From CBDFLD01 sp965249005 (GTDB taxonomy: Bacteria > Acidobacteriota > UBA6911), in contig CBDFLD010000023.1 in assembly GCA_965249005.1 (NCBI GenBank), positions 1,054,001-1,118,000 of the forward strand: DNA of 64,000 nucleotides, written 5' to 3'. Shown in pieces: positions 34,245 through 43,781 of this stretch (positions are counted from its first letter, which is position 1; every line of letters starts with the position of its first letter). The translations under genes were made by a program, and so were the position numbers. Below the pieces are notes generated by a model that made no database searches, was not told where the DNA came from, and saw nothing but the letters and a program-made list of their open reading frames with translations.

Positions 34245-34670
34245 GCTGTCGGTTTCCGATATTGCCGATTGAACTGCAGATGTCGGATGATGGAATCGAG
34301 GAACGCAACTGATGAGCGGCCGTTACCGCATCGTGGCTGAATTCAATCAACGCGGGAAGTAATCGCGCCACCCCTACCCCAACCATCTGCGGGACACACG
34401 CCGTGGCTCAAGCGCCCACTATGCCCTGTTGGCCAAAAATCAGTCGCACCGATAACAGTTGACTCACTTGAAACCCCCGTCTAGACTGGCATCAACCAAT
34501 CTCAATACGTAAGAGACAAGTCTGGCGGACGCTGACGAGAAATCCGTCTCCGCTCAGACAAAGGTTGGTGGCATGAAGCGAAATCGGAGACGAGAAGAGC
34601 TTTGTGCATTTCGGCCTCTGATGGCCGGCCATTGGTTTACGACCCGATCCGAAAAAGAAGAAGACCGATC
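34245..34670. other. Gap before a truncated secreted-protein gene
   Basis: No supported gene. TAAGAGACAAGTCTGG near 34509 also occurs inside the ribbon-helix-helix gene at 12180, possibly a scrap of a related gene. Confidence 0.35.
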
Positions 34671-35180
34671 ATGGCAATCAAACGCTCAGTTTCAATTGTC
34701 GCACTTGTTGGCGCGGCGCTGTTGTTCGGTGTTGCCGAGGGCTATAGTCAGAACCCGATCAAGTTGATAAACGAAGACGGTGGCGTGACATCACGTACAA
34801 TCGTCGATGGCTCGATTCTCGAGGAAGACATTGGGACTGATATCATAACTGGGCAATCGATCACTCCCAATTCCGTCGGCACCGCTGAACTGGCTGACAA
34901 TTCGGTGGGCTTAGCAGAACTCGATCCCTTCGCGATAGACCTCCTTGGCGCGGGCGGCGGCAACGGCAACGGTACCCCGCAGGAAAATGCAGATGCGGTG
35001 CTTTCGGCCCTTGTCGAATGTTCCACTCTGCCCTCTTGCAAAGTGTTCCTTGAACCAGGCGAGTATGATTTTGGTCAAACCACCGTGGTGGTCCCCCCCG
35101 TCGGACTGGGCTCGAGCCGGATCGAAGATGTGGGGATCAGGCGAGAACAATCCGGGCGAGACGAGCGGAGCCAGAATTGA
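34671..35180 (+). pseudogene. Secreted protein, probably 3'-truncated
   Basis: ATG 34671 (weak AAGAAGA upstream) opens a signal peptide (SVSIVALVGAALLFGVAEGYS). Next come regular DGSILEEDIGTD / GQSITPNSVGTAELADNSVG repeats and CKVFLEPGEYDFGQTTVVVPP, the entry to a right-handed beta-helix of the pectate-lyase-like kind. From about residue 150 the sequence becomes arginine-rich and unlike the family, so a frameshift or junction near 35110 has removed the helix. The full family length would be several hundred residues. Confidence 0.6.
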
Positions 35181-35241
35181 CAAAGGGATCCAAGCTTCTG
35201 CCATTTAGGATCAATTCGTCGTTCGGATTAAGGGGGAGAAT

Positions 35242-36222
35242 GTGCGCTATCCCACAAACAGACTGAGGCGACTGAGAATAAATCCTGCCATGCGGAGTCT
35301 GGTGCGGGAGAACTCACTCTCACCGTCGGATCTCGTACTGCCGCTTTTTGCCGTTGAGGGAACAGGTGTTCGGCGAGAAATTCCATCCATCCCCGGCAAC
35401 TTCCACTTGTCGGTTGATGAGATTGTGGACGAGGCAAAGACGATCCGTGATCTTGGGGTCCGGGGCGTGATTGTCTTTGGTGTTCCGGATTCCAAGGACG
35501 ATTCCGGCAAACTCGCGTACTCCACGACCGGGATAACTCAGCGTGCATTACGAGCGATCAAGAGTTCGGTGGACGATATCGTAGTGATGAGCGATATATG
35601 CCTCTGCGAGTTCACCACCCACGGTCACTGTGGAATAATCCGGGACAACTACGTCCAGAACGATGAGACAGTTGAGATAATCGGCAAGATTGGTCTCTCG
35701 CACGCCGAAGCGGGCGCGGACATCGTTGCGCCCGCCGCGATGATGGATGGCCAGATTGGCGCCATACGCAGCATCCTGGAGGGAAATGGACATCACAATG
35801 TTGGGATCATGGCCTATTCAGCGAAGTATTGGACCAAGCTCTACGATCCATTCTTCAAAGACGGGACTGGCTCTTCGGTGGCGTTCGGAGACAAGAAAAC
35901 ACATCAAATGGACTATGGAAACTCCAACGAGGCGTTACGCGAGATGAGACTGGACATTGAGGAGGGGGCCGACATACTCATGGTGAAGCCCGGCTTGTTT
36001 TACCTCGACATCGTCTTTCGAGCCAAGAACGAATTGGAGTATCCACTGGCCGTCTATAACGTGAGTGGCGAATACGCCATGATAAACGCCGGACATGAGG
36101 CCGGTGTAATAGACCGGAAGCAAATCATCATCGAATTGCTCACCTCATACAAACGAGCCGGTGCGGACATCATATTGACCTATGCGGCGAAGGACGCCGC
36201 AAAATGGCTGTGCAGTAGCTAA
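35242..36222 (+). CDS. Second porphobilinogen synthase (HemB paralogue)
   Basis: 326 residues from GTG 35242 with AGGGGGAG upstream. All catalytic features are kept: zinc cysteines C120, C122 and C130 (CLCEFTTHGHCG) and Schiff-base lysines K195 (YSAKYWT) and K249 (LMVKPGL). It is clearly diverged from the housekeeping hemB at 2375 and is not a recent copy. It sits at the head of a same-strand cluster with a decayed FemAB-like gene and a PaaK-like ligase, without other heme genes. A role in a specialised pathway using aminolevulinate or a pyrrole is possible, but unproven. Confidence 0.93.
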   Translation: MRYPTNRLRRLRINPAMRSLVRENSLSPSDLVLPLFAVEGTGVRREIPSIPGNFHLSVDEIVDEAKTIRDLGVRGVIVFGVPDSKDDSGKLAYSTTGITQRALRAIKSSVDDIVVMSDICLCEFTTHGHCGIIRDNYVQNDETVEIIGKIGLSHAEAGADIVAPAAMMDGQIGAIRSILEGNGHHNVGIMAYSAKYWTKLYDPFFKDGTGSSVAFGDKKTHQMDYGNSNEALREMRLDIEEGADILMVKPGLFYLDIVFRAKNELEYPLAVYNVSGEYAMINAGHEAGVIDRKQIIIELLTSYKRAGADIILTYAAKDAAKWLCSS

Positions 36223-36225
36223 GAG

Positions 36226-37270
36226 ATGCAGCTCGATATTCAAATTGTTGATCCCGTTGGTTGATGACGGTTGGGACCGCCAACTCTCAGCGTTCGAGAA
36301 CGTCTCGATTTTCCACTCTGCGGCGTGGGCACGAGTGAAGGCCGAGTCGTACAAGTATCGCTGCTACTACTTCCGAATCGTATGGTCGAAACACGGTAGC
36401 CCTCGTCCGGTGTATGGAAGTCCGGCGCTTCCTGACCGGACGACGAGGTGTCTGCCTGCCGTTTTCAGATTTCTGTGGACCGTTGGCCGTCGGCGGCCAA
36501 TTCACTTATCCGCACCTTCGGGCGCTGTTGGCAGATGCAGGAGACAGAGGATGGCGCGACCTGCAGATCAAGGGTATTGACGGAATTCCGGATCACGTCC
36601 TGGTTTCAATGCGATATATCCACAATGAGATTGACCTGTAGAAATCCGATGCAGAGTCCAAGCTGCGGAGCAGTACAGCAAGGAACGTGCGCATAGCGGA
36701 GCGGGAAGGGGTCACCGTCAGGCTATCCGAATCGTGGAAATCGTTGAAAGAATTCTACAGTCTCAACTGCATCACGCGACAACATCATGAATACCTCCAC
36801 AACCGCTTCACTTTTTTCGGAATATTCACCGGCATGTAATCCCAGGCCGGATTCGGCACAACGGCACTCGCATATGTCGACGACAGACCCGTAGCCGGGG
36901 ACGTTTTCTTTCACTTTGGAAGCAATGCAATTCAGAAGTACGGAGCCGCAGACAGCGACTATGCAGGGCGAGCCATCTGGTCATATGGGAGGCGATGCGC
37001 TACTATAAGTTGCGGGCTGTCACGTTCTGTCTTTGGGCAGGACATTGCCGGAGAACCAGGGTCTCCTGCAATTTAAAAGGACGGATGGGCGCTCGACGAT
37101 TGACGTTCAAATACTACAAATATGAGTTCGCTGACTCGGCCTTCGTGGAAGAAAGCTCAGGGACTGCAAAGTGGTACAACAGTGTTCTTCACAGATTGCC
37201 TGTATTTTGCTGAGGACGATAGGCTCGGCGTTTTACCGGCATATCGGGTAGCACACACAGTCATGGGCCT
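36226..37270 (+). pseudogene. FemAB/GNAT-like acyltransferase, heavily decayed
   Basis: Pieces in order match peptidoglycan-bridge/FemAB-type proteins seen in exopolysaccharide loci: WDRQLSAFENVSIFHSAAW, then after a frameshift near 36410 FLTGRRGVCLPFSDFCGPL, then SSTARNVRIAEREGVTVRL and FGSNAIQKYGAADSDYAGRA. At least two frameshifts and three stops (including TAG 36639 and a TAA near 36837) interrupt it. It starts four bases after the hemB paralogue, which shows the original operon. Confidence 0.75.
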
Positions 37271-37296
37271 GCCCGGACCACATAGGGAGAGATGAG

Positions 37297-37737
37297 TTGC
37301 GGAAGTACTTTGATTTCATCGTAGGCCTCATCGGATACATGCGCCGAAGATGTAGCACCGAGGATGCGATTGTACAGGCCAAGGATTCAATTGCGGCGAG
37401 AATAAATAATCGAGACGCCAATTTCCTCCACCTTTTGGAGCATGGGGTATTCTCAAATCCTGCGAGCCCATACTTGAAGTTGCTCTCGGCGAAGAAGATT
37501 GTTCATGCCGACATCAGGCAGTGGGTTGGAAGTGACGGCATTGAACATGCGCTCGGACATCTACATTCCGAAGGCGTCTATTTCAGTGTGGACGAGTTTA
37601 AAGGAACCGCCGAGGTCGCCAGGAACGGTGTCACGTTCTCTGTCGCAGGTTCAGATTTCGACAATCCACTTGCGCGAAGCGCGTATGTCGTCAGAAGCGG
37701 TGGAACAAGGAGTTCCGGCACGGCAATTCCTATTAAT
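37297..37737 (+). pseudogene. PaaK-like ligase, 5' part (split by IS200)
   Basis: Adenylate-forming ligase N-terminal half. TTG 37297 with GGGAGAG upstream; LRKYFDFIVGLIGYMRR start; phosphate loop RSGGTRSSGT near the end. The last native codon AAT (37735-37737) is followed by the IS; reading resumes in frame at 38323. The joined gene would encode 534 residues. Confidence 0.85.
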
Positions 37738-38322
37738 GTCCCACTCGGGGATGGGTGAAATCCCTCGCCTTCAGGCGAAGCCTTTAGGAGGCTTGCGGTA
37801 CAATGATGCATGCCGAGATACCGGAAAGGATCGCACACAGTCTATGAGCTGCAATATCACTTTGTGTTTATCACGAAGTACCGCAAGCCGGTCCTGAAGG
37901 GGGACATAGCCAGAAGGACAAGAGAGCTGATCCGAGAGATCTGTGCATCTGAGGATGTGGTGATTGTGAAAGGGAATGTGAGTCCAGATCATGTGCACTT
38001 GATGTTGAGCATGCCGCCGCAGGTGTCGCCGAGCTGAATCATGCAGGCCGTGAAGGGGAAGAGCAGTCACCATCTAATGAGGGAATATAGGTCGGTGCAA
38101 AGGGAGTTCTGGGGCCGGCACCTGTGGGCACGAGGGTACTTTGTGTGTACGACAGGAAATGTGACGGACGAAGTGATCAAGCAGTACATTGAGCAACAAG
38201 GTGTCGAGCCCCAGGAGGACCGGGACTTTAAGATAACGGAATAGGCCATTCTATGAGGCGAGGCCTTTAGTCGGCTTCAGCCGACGACCGAAGCCCTCGC
38301 CTTCAGGCGAGGGTAATTCACT
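37738..38322 (+). mobile_element. IS200/IS605-family element, copy 1
   Basis: 585 bp, no terminal inverted repeats and no target duplication, inserted 3' of TTAAT. Subterminal hairpins are present near both ends (CTCGCC-TTCA-GGCGA at each). Differs from copy 2 by one base seen, which creates a stop in tnpA. Confidence 0.88.
37810..38244 (+). pseudogene. IS200-type transposase TnpA with premature stop
   Basis: HUH/Y1 transposase. The frame stops at TGA 38035-38037, where copy 2 has CGA; the remaining 67 codons follow in the same frame. HVHLMLSMP (HUH) lies before the stop and the catalytic tyrosine (KQYIEQQ) after it, so this copy should be inactive but could be moved in trans. Confidence 0.92.
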
Positions 38323-39486
38323 TTCCGGTACCTCGAACAGAGATCTCTTTACGACGCTCTCATCCTGGACCACCATGGGGTGCTAAACGCTCCAATTGCC
38401 AACTGGTTTCCGGTTTTTCCCGGTGCACCGGGGATCAATTCGTCGTTGAGGTTCGCTCGAATAGGGAACCCTCCTGTGCGCTGGTTCTCGCAAGTCGATC
38501 CGCACAGGTTGAAGTTGGATCTTTCGCGGCGATTGGGGACGAGCTACATCTACGGTATGAGCCGACTGTTGGGAGTACCGTTGGCGTGGGCTGAATACGT
38601 CGGTTTGAACGACGCCGCAATCGTAGCGAATTGGATCGATTTGGTACTGAACGACCATCCAGCGTGCACGGTGTACACATTCGCCAGCTCTGCTGTTCGT
38701 GTGTGTTTAGCGGCGCAGGAAAACAATCTCAATGTCAAAGGCGCTCGCTTTCTTGTTACGGGAAAGCACCTGACTGCCCAAAAGCGATCGGAGATTGAGA
38801 GCACGGGGGCGATTGCAGTCCCAATATACGGAATCTCCGAGCTGGGGGTCATAGCCGCCGGCTGCAACGCAAAGCGTGAAGAAAGCGATCACTGTCACGC
38901 CTACAAAGACTCAATCGCAATTACCACCCACCCTCACACACCGGACCGGAGCGATACGGAAGTTGACTCCTGTCTATTTACGACACTGCTGGGCGAGTCT
39001 CCGAAGATTTTTTTGAACGTCGGCATGGGTGATTCGGCCAAAGTCTACAAAGATTCATGCAGTTGTGATTTGAATCGAATTGGATTTGACACTCACATCA
39101 GCACGATCCGGAGTTACGAGAAGTTGACCGGAGAAGGGGTCACATTCATTGACAACGATTTTCTGAAAATCATTGAGGAAGATCTTCCTAGGGCGTTTGG
39201 CGGCAAGAGCACCGACTACCAGCTCGTGGAGTGGGAGGACTCACGCGGGATCACGCGATTAGATCTTATGGCAAGCCCTCGATTGCCTGAAATAGTGGAA
39301 ACAGAGATAGTTGGTAGTTTCCTCGATCATCTGAGGAAGTCGCGGGGCGATGCCCTGTGGGCACAGTCCGGGACCAACATGTGGGACCAAGTTGATATGG
39401 TTCGACTGAAGAGAGAATATCCAATTCCAACGAAAAGTGGGAAAATAATGCCATTCTTCCTCCGATCAGCTGACAATTCTGAGTAG
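38323..39486 (+). pseudogene. PaaK-like ligase, 3' part
   Basis: Continues in frame from 37737: RYLEQRSLYDALILDHHGVL, then YGISELGVIAAGC (adenine-binding region) and a C-terminal domain ending at 39486 with PTKSGK, the expected catalytic-lysine SGK motif. Excision of the IS200 would restore a complete enzyme. In an operon with hemB-2 and the FemAB relic. Confidence 0.88.
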
Positions 39487-39495
39487 TGGAGGGGC

Positions 39496-39624
39496 ATGAA
39501 AAAGATACGCTTGCTTCACATTTTCTACAGTTTTAACGTCTGCAATGGGCTTATCGAGATCCTCAACATCTTTGCCGGATCGATAAACCACGAGAGGTTC
39601 GCATTGCCGAGGGCGATCCCCTGA
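39496..39624 (+). pseudogene. N-terminal stub of a GT4-type glycosyltransferase
   Basis: ATG 39496 with GGAGGGG upstream, 9 bases after the ligase. MKKIRLLHIFYSFNV is the typical opening of group 1 glycosyltransferases. Homology ends near 39603, where the sequence becomes the antisense of the neighbouring GH-like gene; TGA follows at 39622. The cluster was therefore cut inside this gene by a rearrangement. Confidence 0.7.
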
Positions 39625-41016
39625 TCGAGTAGTTCGGCCTCTGCGCTCAGATACTCACCGATGGCAAGGCCCAGTGTATCCAGAGAAACTTATTCAGGTC
39701 TTCATAGATCCCCTCTGAATAGGGCCATCCGCCAACTGTCTTTTCGCGCAGCTCGTCGAACTGTCCGGACCAGCGCTGGGGCAGGGCGGCCGCGCCGGCG
39801 GTTCCCCAGGGGCGATGCCCGGTCATCGAGATTTCGGGAAAGCTGGTCAGGACCCAGCGCTCCGGATGCGGTCGCTCATGGATTCTGTCGGCACTCTCGT
39901 TCTCCAGTCCGTCCATGACGATTCCATCGACCCAGGACGGAGACGTATCTGCCAGGTAACGGAAAAACGCATCGTACTCGCCGTGCAGAGGCGGTTTGTC
40001 GAAGATCCACGTGGCCAGCCAGAACCGGCCCCCCGGGAATCGTTGCCGAAAAACACCCTGAAGCTGCTCCGAAGCACGCAGGAATCCGTTGCCTCCCCAG
40101 GGAGCGCACTGGCTGCAGCCGCATCCGCCATGGTCGTGGGGAAAACTGATCAGGAAGTCGATCTGCGAAAAGGCTCCGAGAAGCTCCCTCTGAAGCTGGC
40201 TGAGATGGTGCATTCCCCCGCTTTCGAGGGGCAAACAAACGAATTTGGAGAAGCAGGAATCCACTCCCGGCGGAGAGCCTCCGGAGTTGTCGCGTAGCCG
40301 CCGTTGGGACTCAGGAGCAACCCGAAATCCATCCCCAGCGACGTCGCGGTTTCTCCGAAGTGCCTGAGCCGCGCCAGGTGGGCCTGGGCCAACGGGTCAC
40401 GGAAGCTCTCAAATTCGGACAGAGTGAAGGCGACGCCCAGCGAGTTGGCCCCCCACAGCGCCAGATCTTCGATGATCCGGTCGACATCAGGAAGGGGCGC
40501 CGAGTGGTAGAAGTTGTGGAAGTGGGTGGCGATGTAAAGGCCGCGAATCGGGAGTGCCGGAGCCTCGGTCAAGGTCACGGCGGGGACGGTCACTACCCCT
40601 GGCGTCATTCGTGAGATCCGGAGCAGTTTGCCCAGGCCGGCCACCACGCCGCGAGGGTTCTGACCGATCACATAGGCACGTCCCCGGGCGTCCGGTGTCG
40701 TGATCATGTGAAACCCGTCTTGGCCAGGGGTGTCGATTTCCGGATGCTCCCGGATCGCCTCATTCGTCTGAGCGGTGCCCACGACCAGCGACCGGATTGA
40801 AGCGTCCGCGACCATCATCACCGGTTCGTTGCCGGCACGAATGCGGACGCGCTCTGTAAATACTCTCGCAGCGGCCCGCTCGACCAAAGTCGCTCCCTGG
40901 CTCAGGGCGATTTGAAAAGGCTTGTCAGTGTCAGGCGTGCAACCGGCGCCTGAAAATAAGATAGAGACAATCCCGGTCAGACTGCGGCTGAGAAAGGAAC
41001 CGGGCATGAGTCGCAT
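39605..41016 (-). pseudogene. Exported glycoside-hydrolase-like lipoprotein, frameshifted
   Basis: The N-terminus carries a lipoprotein signal (VSILFSGAGC). The body has GRAYVIGQNPRGVVAGLGKLL and LPIRGLYIATHFHNFY, the layout of alpha-glucuronidase/GH20-like proteins with an N-terminal beta-hexosaminidase-like domain. Near 40262 the frame shifts: REWIPAS gives way to DSCFSKFVCLPLESGG. A second shift near 39660 leads to GEYLSAEAELLDQGIAL. The 3' end is lost at about 39605 where a foreign stub begins. Exact family uncertain. Confidence 0.65.
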
Positions 41017-41167
41017 TGGACGAGTAAACAGTCTGTGGCGTTTAGCGTGAAGTGCTCACCTCGGTGCCCGGGACGGTCGACGCCGAAGAGGCCGTGATCC
41101 AAGCCTCGATCCCGCGCTGCGCCACCATCCAACGCGAGGGGAAGGCATTGCGTCCCGGCCTGCTGGA
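41017..41167. other. Short spacer with possible coding scrap
   Basis: Plus-strand LTSVPGTVDAEEAVIQASIP reads like a protein end, but no start or context supports it. Confidence 0.3.
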
Positions 41168-41916
41168 TTACTCATCCAGAGTTATTCTATCCGGGACTTC
41201 ATCCAGGGCATAATAAGTATGCTTGATATGGTCCTTGAACACCTTGACTATCCTGATGCCTGATTTGTCCTTGCCGCTCGGCTTCGTGATAGGACCGCTG
41301 GTAATCAGTTCAATAGATTCATATTTACTCACAATATTACGATGAAGATGACCGGCAAACACAGCCCGCACGTTATGTTTCAAAAACAAATCAAGATAGT
41401 CTTTTCGTGCGTCAATTGGAAGATTAGTATAATTATCAGGTTCATTGAGATTGTGTTTGATGATCGGGTGGTGTTGATAAATAAATATATGCGTCGGCTT
41501 TTGCCGCCCAGAGGCCTGCAACGCCCCCTCCAGCCACTTTCTTTGATCTTTGAGCGTGGGGGTGTCCTTCTTGGCATTACAGATGACCGCAGTGTTTAAA
41601 ACTATGTTATAAGTGTCTTTGTGCTGGAACGCGTACCAGTCCTTGCCAAATACATTCCGGTATGCGTCTAGTGTCTTTGAGGACGGCGATCTCCCCACAT
41701 CGGTATTTCCCGAAACCAGATACAGAGGTATGGATTCATCCAGCAGCAGCTTGACTTTGTGAAGTGCTTGCAGCTCCTCCGGAATACGCCCTCCATTCTG
41801 TGTCAGGTCACCGCAGATTATTACAAAGTCGGGCTTGAGCCGGTTCGCGTGCTGAATTGCCTGGGTAAAAAGAGTGGTCTCTTTGTATGGCCCGGTCGAC
41901 TTGACGAAACCCTCAG
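41168..41916 (-). pseudogene. CPPED1-like metallophosphoesterase, 3' part
   Basis: Calcineurin-like phosphoesterase core: FVIICGDLTQNGG, YLVSGNTDVG, YQHHPI and FAGHLHRN give the GD, GN(H/T)D, H and GHxH metal-ligand motifs (T replaces the usual H of GNHD, worth noting). The 5' part lies beyond the IS at 43387. Joined across one CTAG the reading frame is continuous (KRRGAPLAEGFVKSTG), 317 residues in total. Confidence 0.88.
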
Positions 41917-43311
41917 CTAGCAGCCCGTGGCTAAAACCGGATGGAGCACAGATCCACGGACAACGATGATCCTGGGGCATACTGGATGGAAGTCATCTAC
42001 AGATGGTTCCCTCAGCCAAAAAGCGGCCCAGATCGACCTCGACCATCTGAAAAAGGCCAAGATACGCGTCAGAAAGGCGCAGAGACGCCCCTGCAGACTC
42101 CGCGGCGTGCCCACGCCATACAGCTGTCGCATCAGCAGTCCGAGATTCAATGCACCGACATGAAGCAGCAACCGTTTGAGGATGTTTGGATGACCACGGA
42201 GATATGTCCGCCGCATTGCACCTGTTTCATAGAGGTGTGCACAAGGTCGTTCCAGTCGTTCTCCCCGTTGGCGAAGCAGGCGCTTTCCCCGTTCTCCTCG
42301 GATACGTCTACGATTTCGGTACACGGCATCCCGCGCACGGGTGTTCCCGTGCCACCGCCGTTTACCCCGCTTTGGTTCGGAAATGTAGCTTCGGATCTCC
42401 AGTTGCTCGAGATCTTCTACCAGTTGCGTGCTGTGATATCCCTTGTCGGTCACAAGCTCCTGCAGTCTATCGCTTTCAGGCAGCACACCCTCGAGTTGTT
42501 CGGCCGCTTCAATGAGCGTCTTCTTGATCGTCGTCGTATCGCCCTGGTTGGCTCCCTGAACCGTGATGCCAACCACCGCTCCGGTTTCCAGATCCACGGC
42601 GTGTTCGGCCTTGTGAGCCAGATGCGTGCGGCCGTCCTTCATCTTGGTGATGCGGGCGTCCGGATCCTGCGGGTGCTGCCAGTCATCGTTGGAACCCTTC
42701 TTCGGCCGCTTGCGATCTATGCGCGCCAGATCCTCCCGGGTCGGTGTCTCAATACCCGATTCCTGTGCCAGTTTCGTCAAGTAGGTCTCGTAACTGTCTC
42801 CGGTATCCCGCCGTACAATGCTGCGCAAAGCCGCGTTGGCTTCCAGAGTGGTCGCATCCACCCCGAGGGTCTTGCCCTTCACCAGGTCCGCCTCAGCGAG
42901 CCGGCTCAGGATCCAGGCAAAGACTGCGCTATGCGTCTCCACATCCATGCGCCGTCGCGTGCGGGAGATCGTCGAATGATCCGACGGATCCTCGCCCCAC
43001 TCGAGTCCCAAGAACCCGCGCAGGCTCAGCGAATCGGCAGCACGCCAGGCGATAGCTCGCTCCGAATCCAGTCCCTCGAAGTATCCGATCATCAAAAGAC
43101 GGAAGTATCGACCAGGTGCCAGACTTGGGCGACCCATCTTGGGTGCATAAAAACACGCACATCGCTGCTCGACAAACTCGTCAAACCCGGCTTCGTCGAG
43201 CACCTGATTCAATCGCTGGTAGAAAGGGTGGGATGCACTCCTGGGGAGATGTTGAGTCGGCACCCACATGTTGGTCTGCTTCGACTTGCGTTTCTTTTTT
43301 CCCATGGCCAT
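41917..43311 (-). CDS. IS1182-like DDE transposase
   Basis: 464 residues from ATG 43311. N-terminal YFRLLMIGYFEGLDSERAIAW and DPSDHSTISRTRRRM; DDE residues in LGVDATTLEANAA, VTDKGYHSTQL and AHLYETGAMRRTYLRG. The last codons run out of the IS: the TAG stop is provided by the CTAG target copy at 41917-41920. Apparently intact. Confidence 0.88.
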   Translation of the reverse strand: MAMGKKKRKSKQTNMWVPTQHLPRSASHPFYQRLNQVLDEAGFDEFVEQRCACFYAPKMGRPSLAPGRYFRLLMIGYFEGLDSERAIAWRAADSLSLRGFLGLEWGEDPSDHSTISRTRRRMDVETHSAVFAWILSRLAEADLVKGKTLGVDATTLEANAALRSIVRRDTGDSYETYLTKLAQESGIETPTREDLARIDRKRPKKGSNDDWQHPQDPDARITKMKDGRTHLAHKAEHAVDLETGAVVGITVQGANQGDTTTIKKTLIEAAEQLEGVLPESDRLQELVTDKGYHSTQLVEDLEQLEIRSYISEPKRGKRRWHGNTRARDAVYRNRRRIRGERGKRLLRQRGERLERPCAHLYETGAMRRTYLRGHPNILKRLLLHVGALNLGLLMRQLYGVGTPRSLQGRLCAFLTRILAFFRWSRSIWAAFWLREPSVDDFHPVCPRIIVVRGSVLHPVLATGC

Positions 43312-43386
43312 GCGTCGATTTTAGTCGAAGCGCAGTAGAGAGTCGATTGCGAACAAAAGGATTTACCAGACTTTTACCACGGACTG
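41921..43386 (-). mobile_element. IS1182-family-like insertion sequence
   Basis: 1466 bp, flanked by CTAG direct repeats (41917-41920, 43387-43390). Imperfect terminal inverted repeats start CAGTCCGTGGTAAAAG and CAGCCCGTGGCTAAAA. It splits the metallophosphoesterase gene. Confidence 0.88.
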
Positions 43387-43591
43387 CTAGGGGAGCGCCC
43401 CGCCGTTTCATTGCAGCCCTTTTTATTTTGGCTTCACCGGCAGCATAATAACCAAATTGGGGATCTGCCATTTGAATGAAAAAGAAAGGTCCATCCCACG
43501 AATCAATCTCACCTTCTTCTGCATCTACTGCCCGGCCTAAAATGAAGATTGCGCTAATCAAGAGCAGAGTTGAACAGATAGTCTTTTTCAT
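43387..43591 (-). pseudogene. CPPED1-like metallophosphoesterase, 5' part
   Basis: ATG 43591 opens a signal peptide (MKKTICSTLLLISAIFILG) followed by FFFIQMADPQFG, the DPQFG variant of the first metal motif that marks the CPPED1-like group. The frame continues at 41916 after removal of the IS and one CTAG. ATG 43603 is an alternative start. Confidence 0.85.
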
Positions 43592-43781
43592 GAATATTCT
43601 CATTTGCAGGTTGAAACCCAAGTATAGGAATGGGGGCAATCCATGGCAAAACAAATCTGGCGCGCTCTGGAAACGACCTTGATCGCCCTCGATCGGCGAA
43701 GCTTGTTCTCGCACAGCATTTGCCAAGATTGCAGCACGAAGTATCATTCGTGAAGCTAATCTTCGCCCATCTTCTTCCGCG

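Noticed and set aside
41941..43338. 465-codon plus-strand open frame
   Set aside because: Antisense of the IS1182-like transposase.
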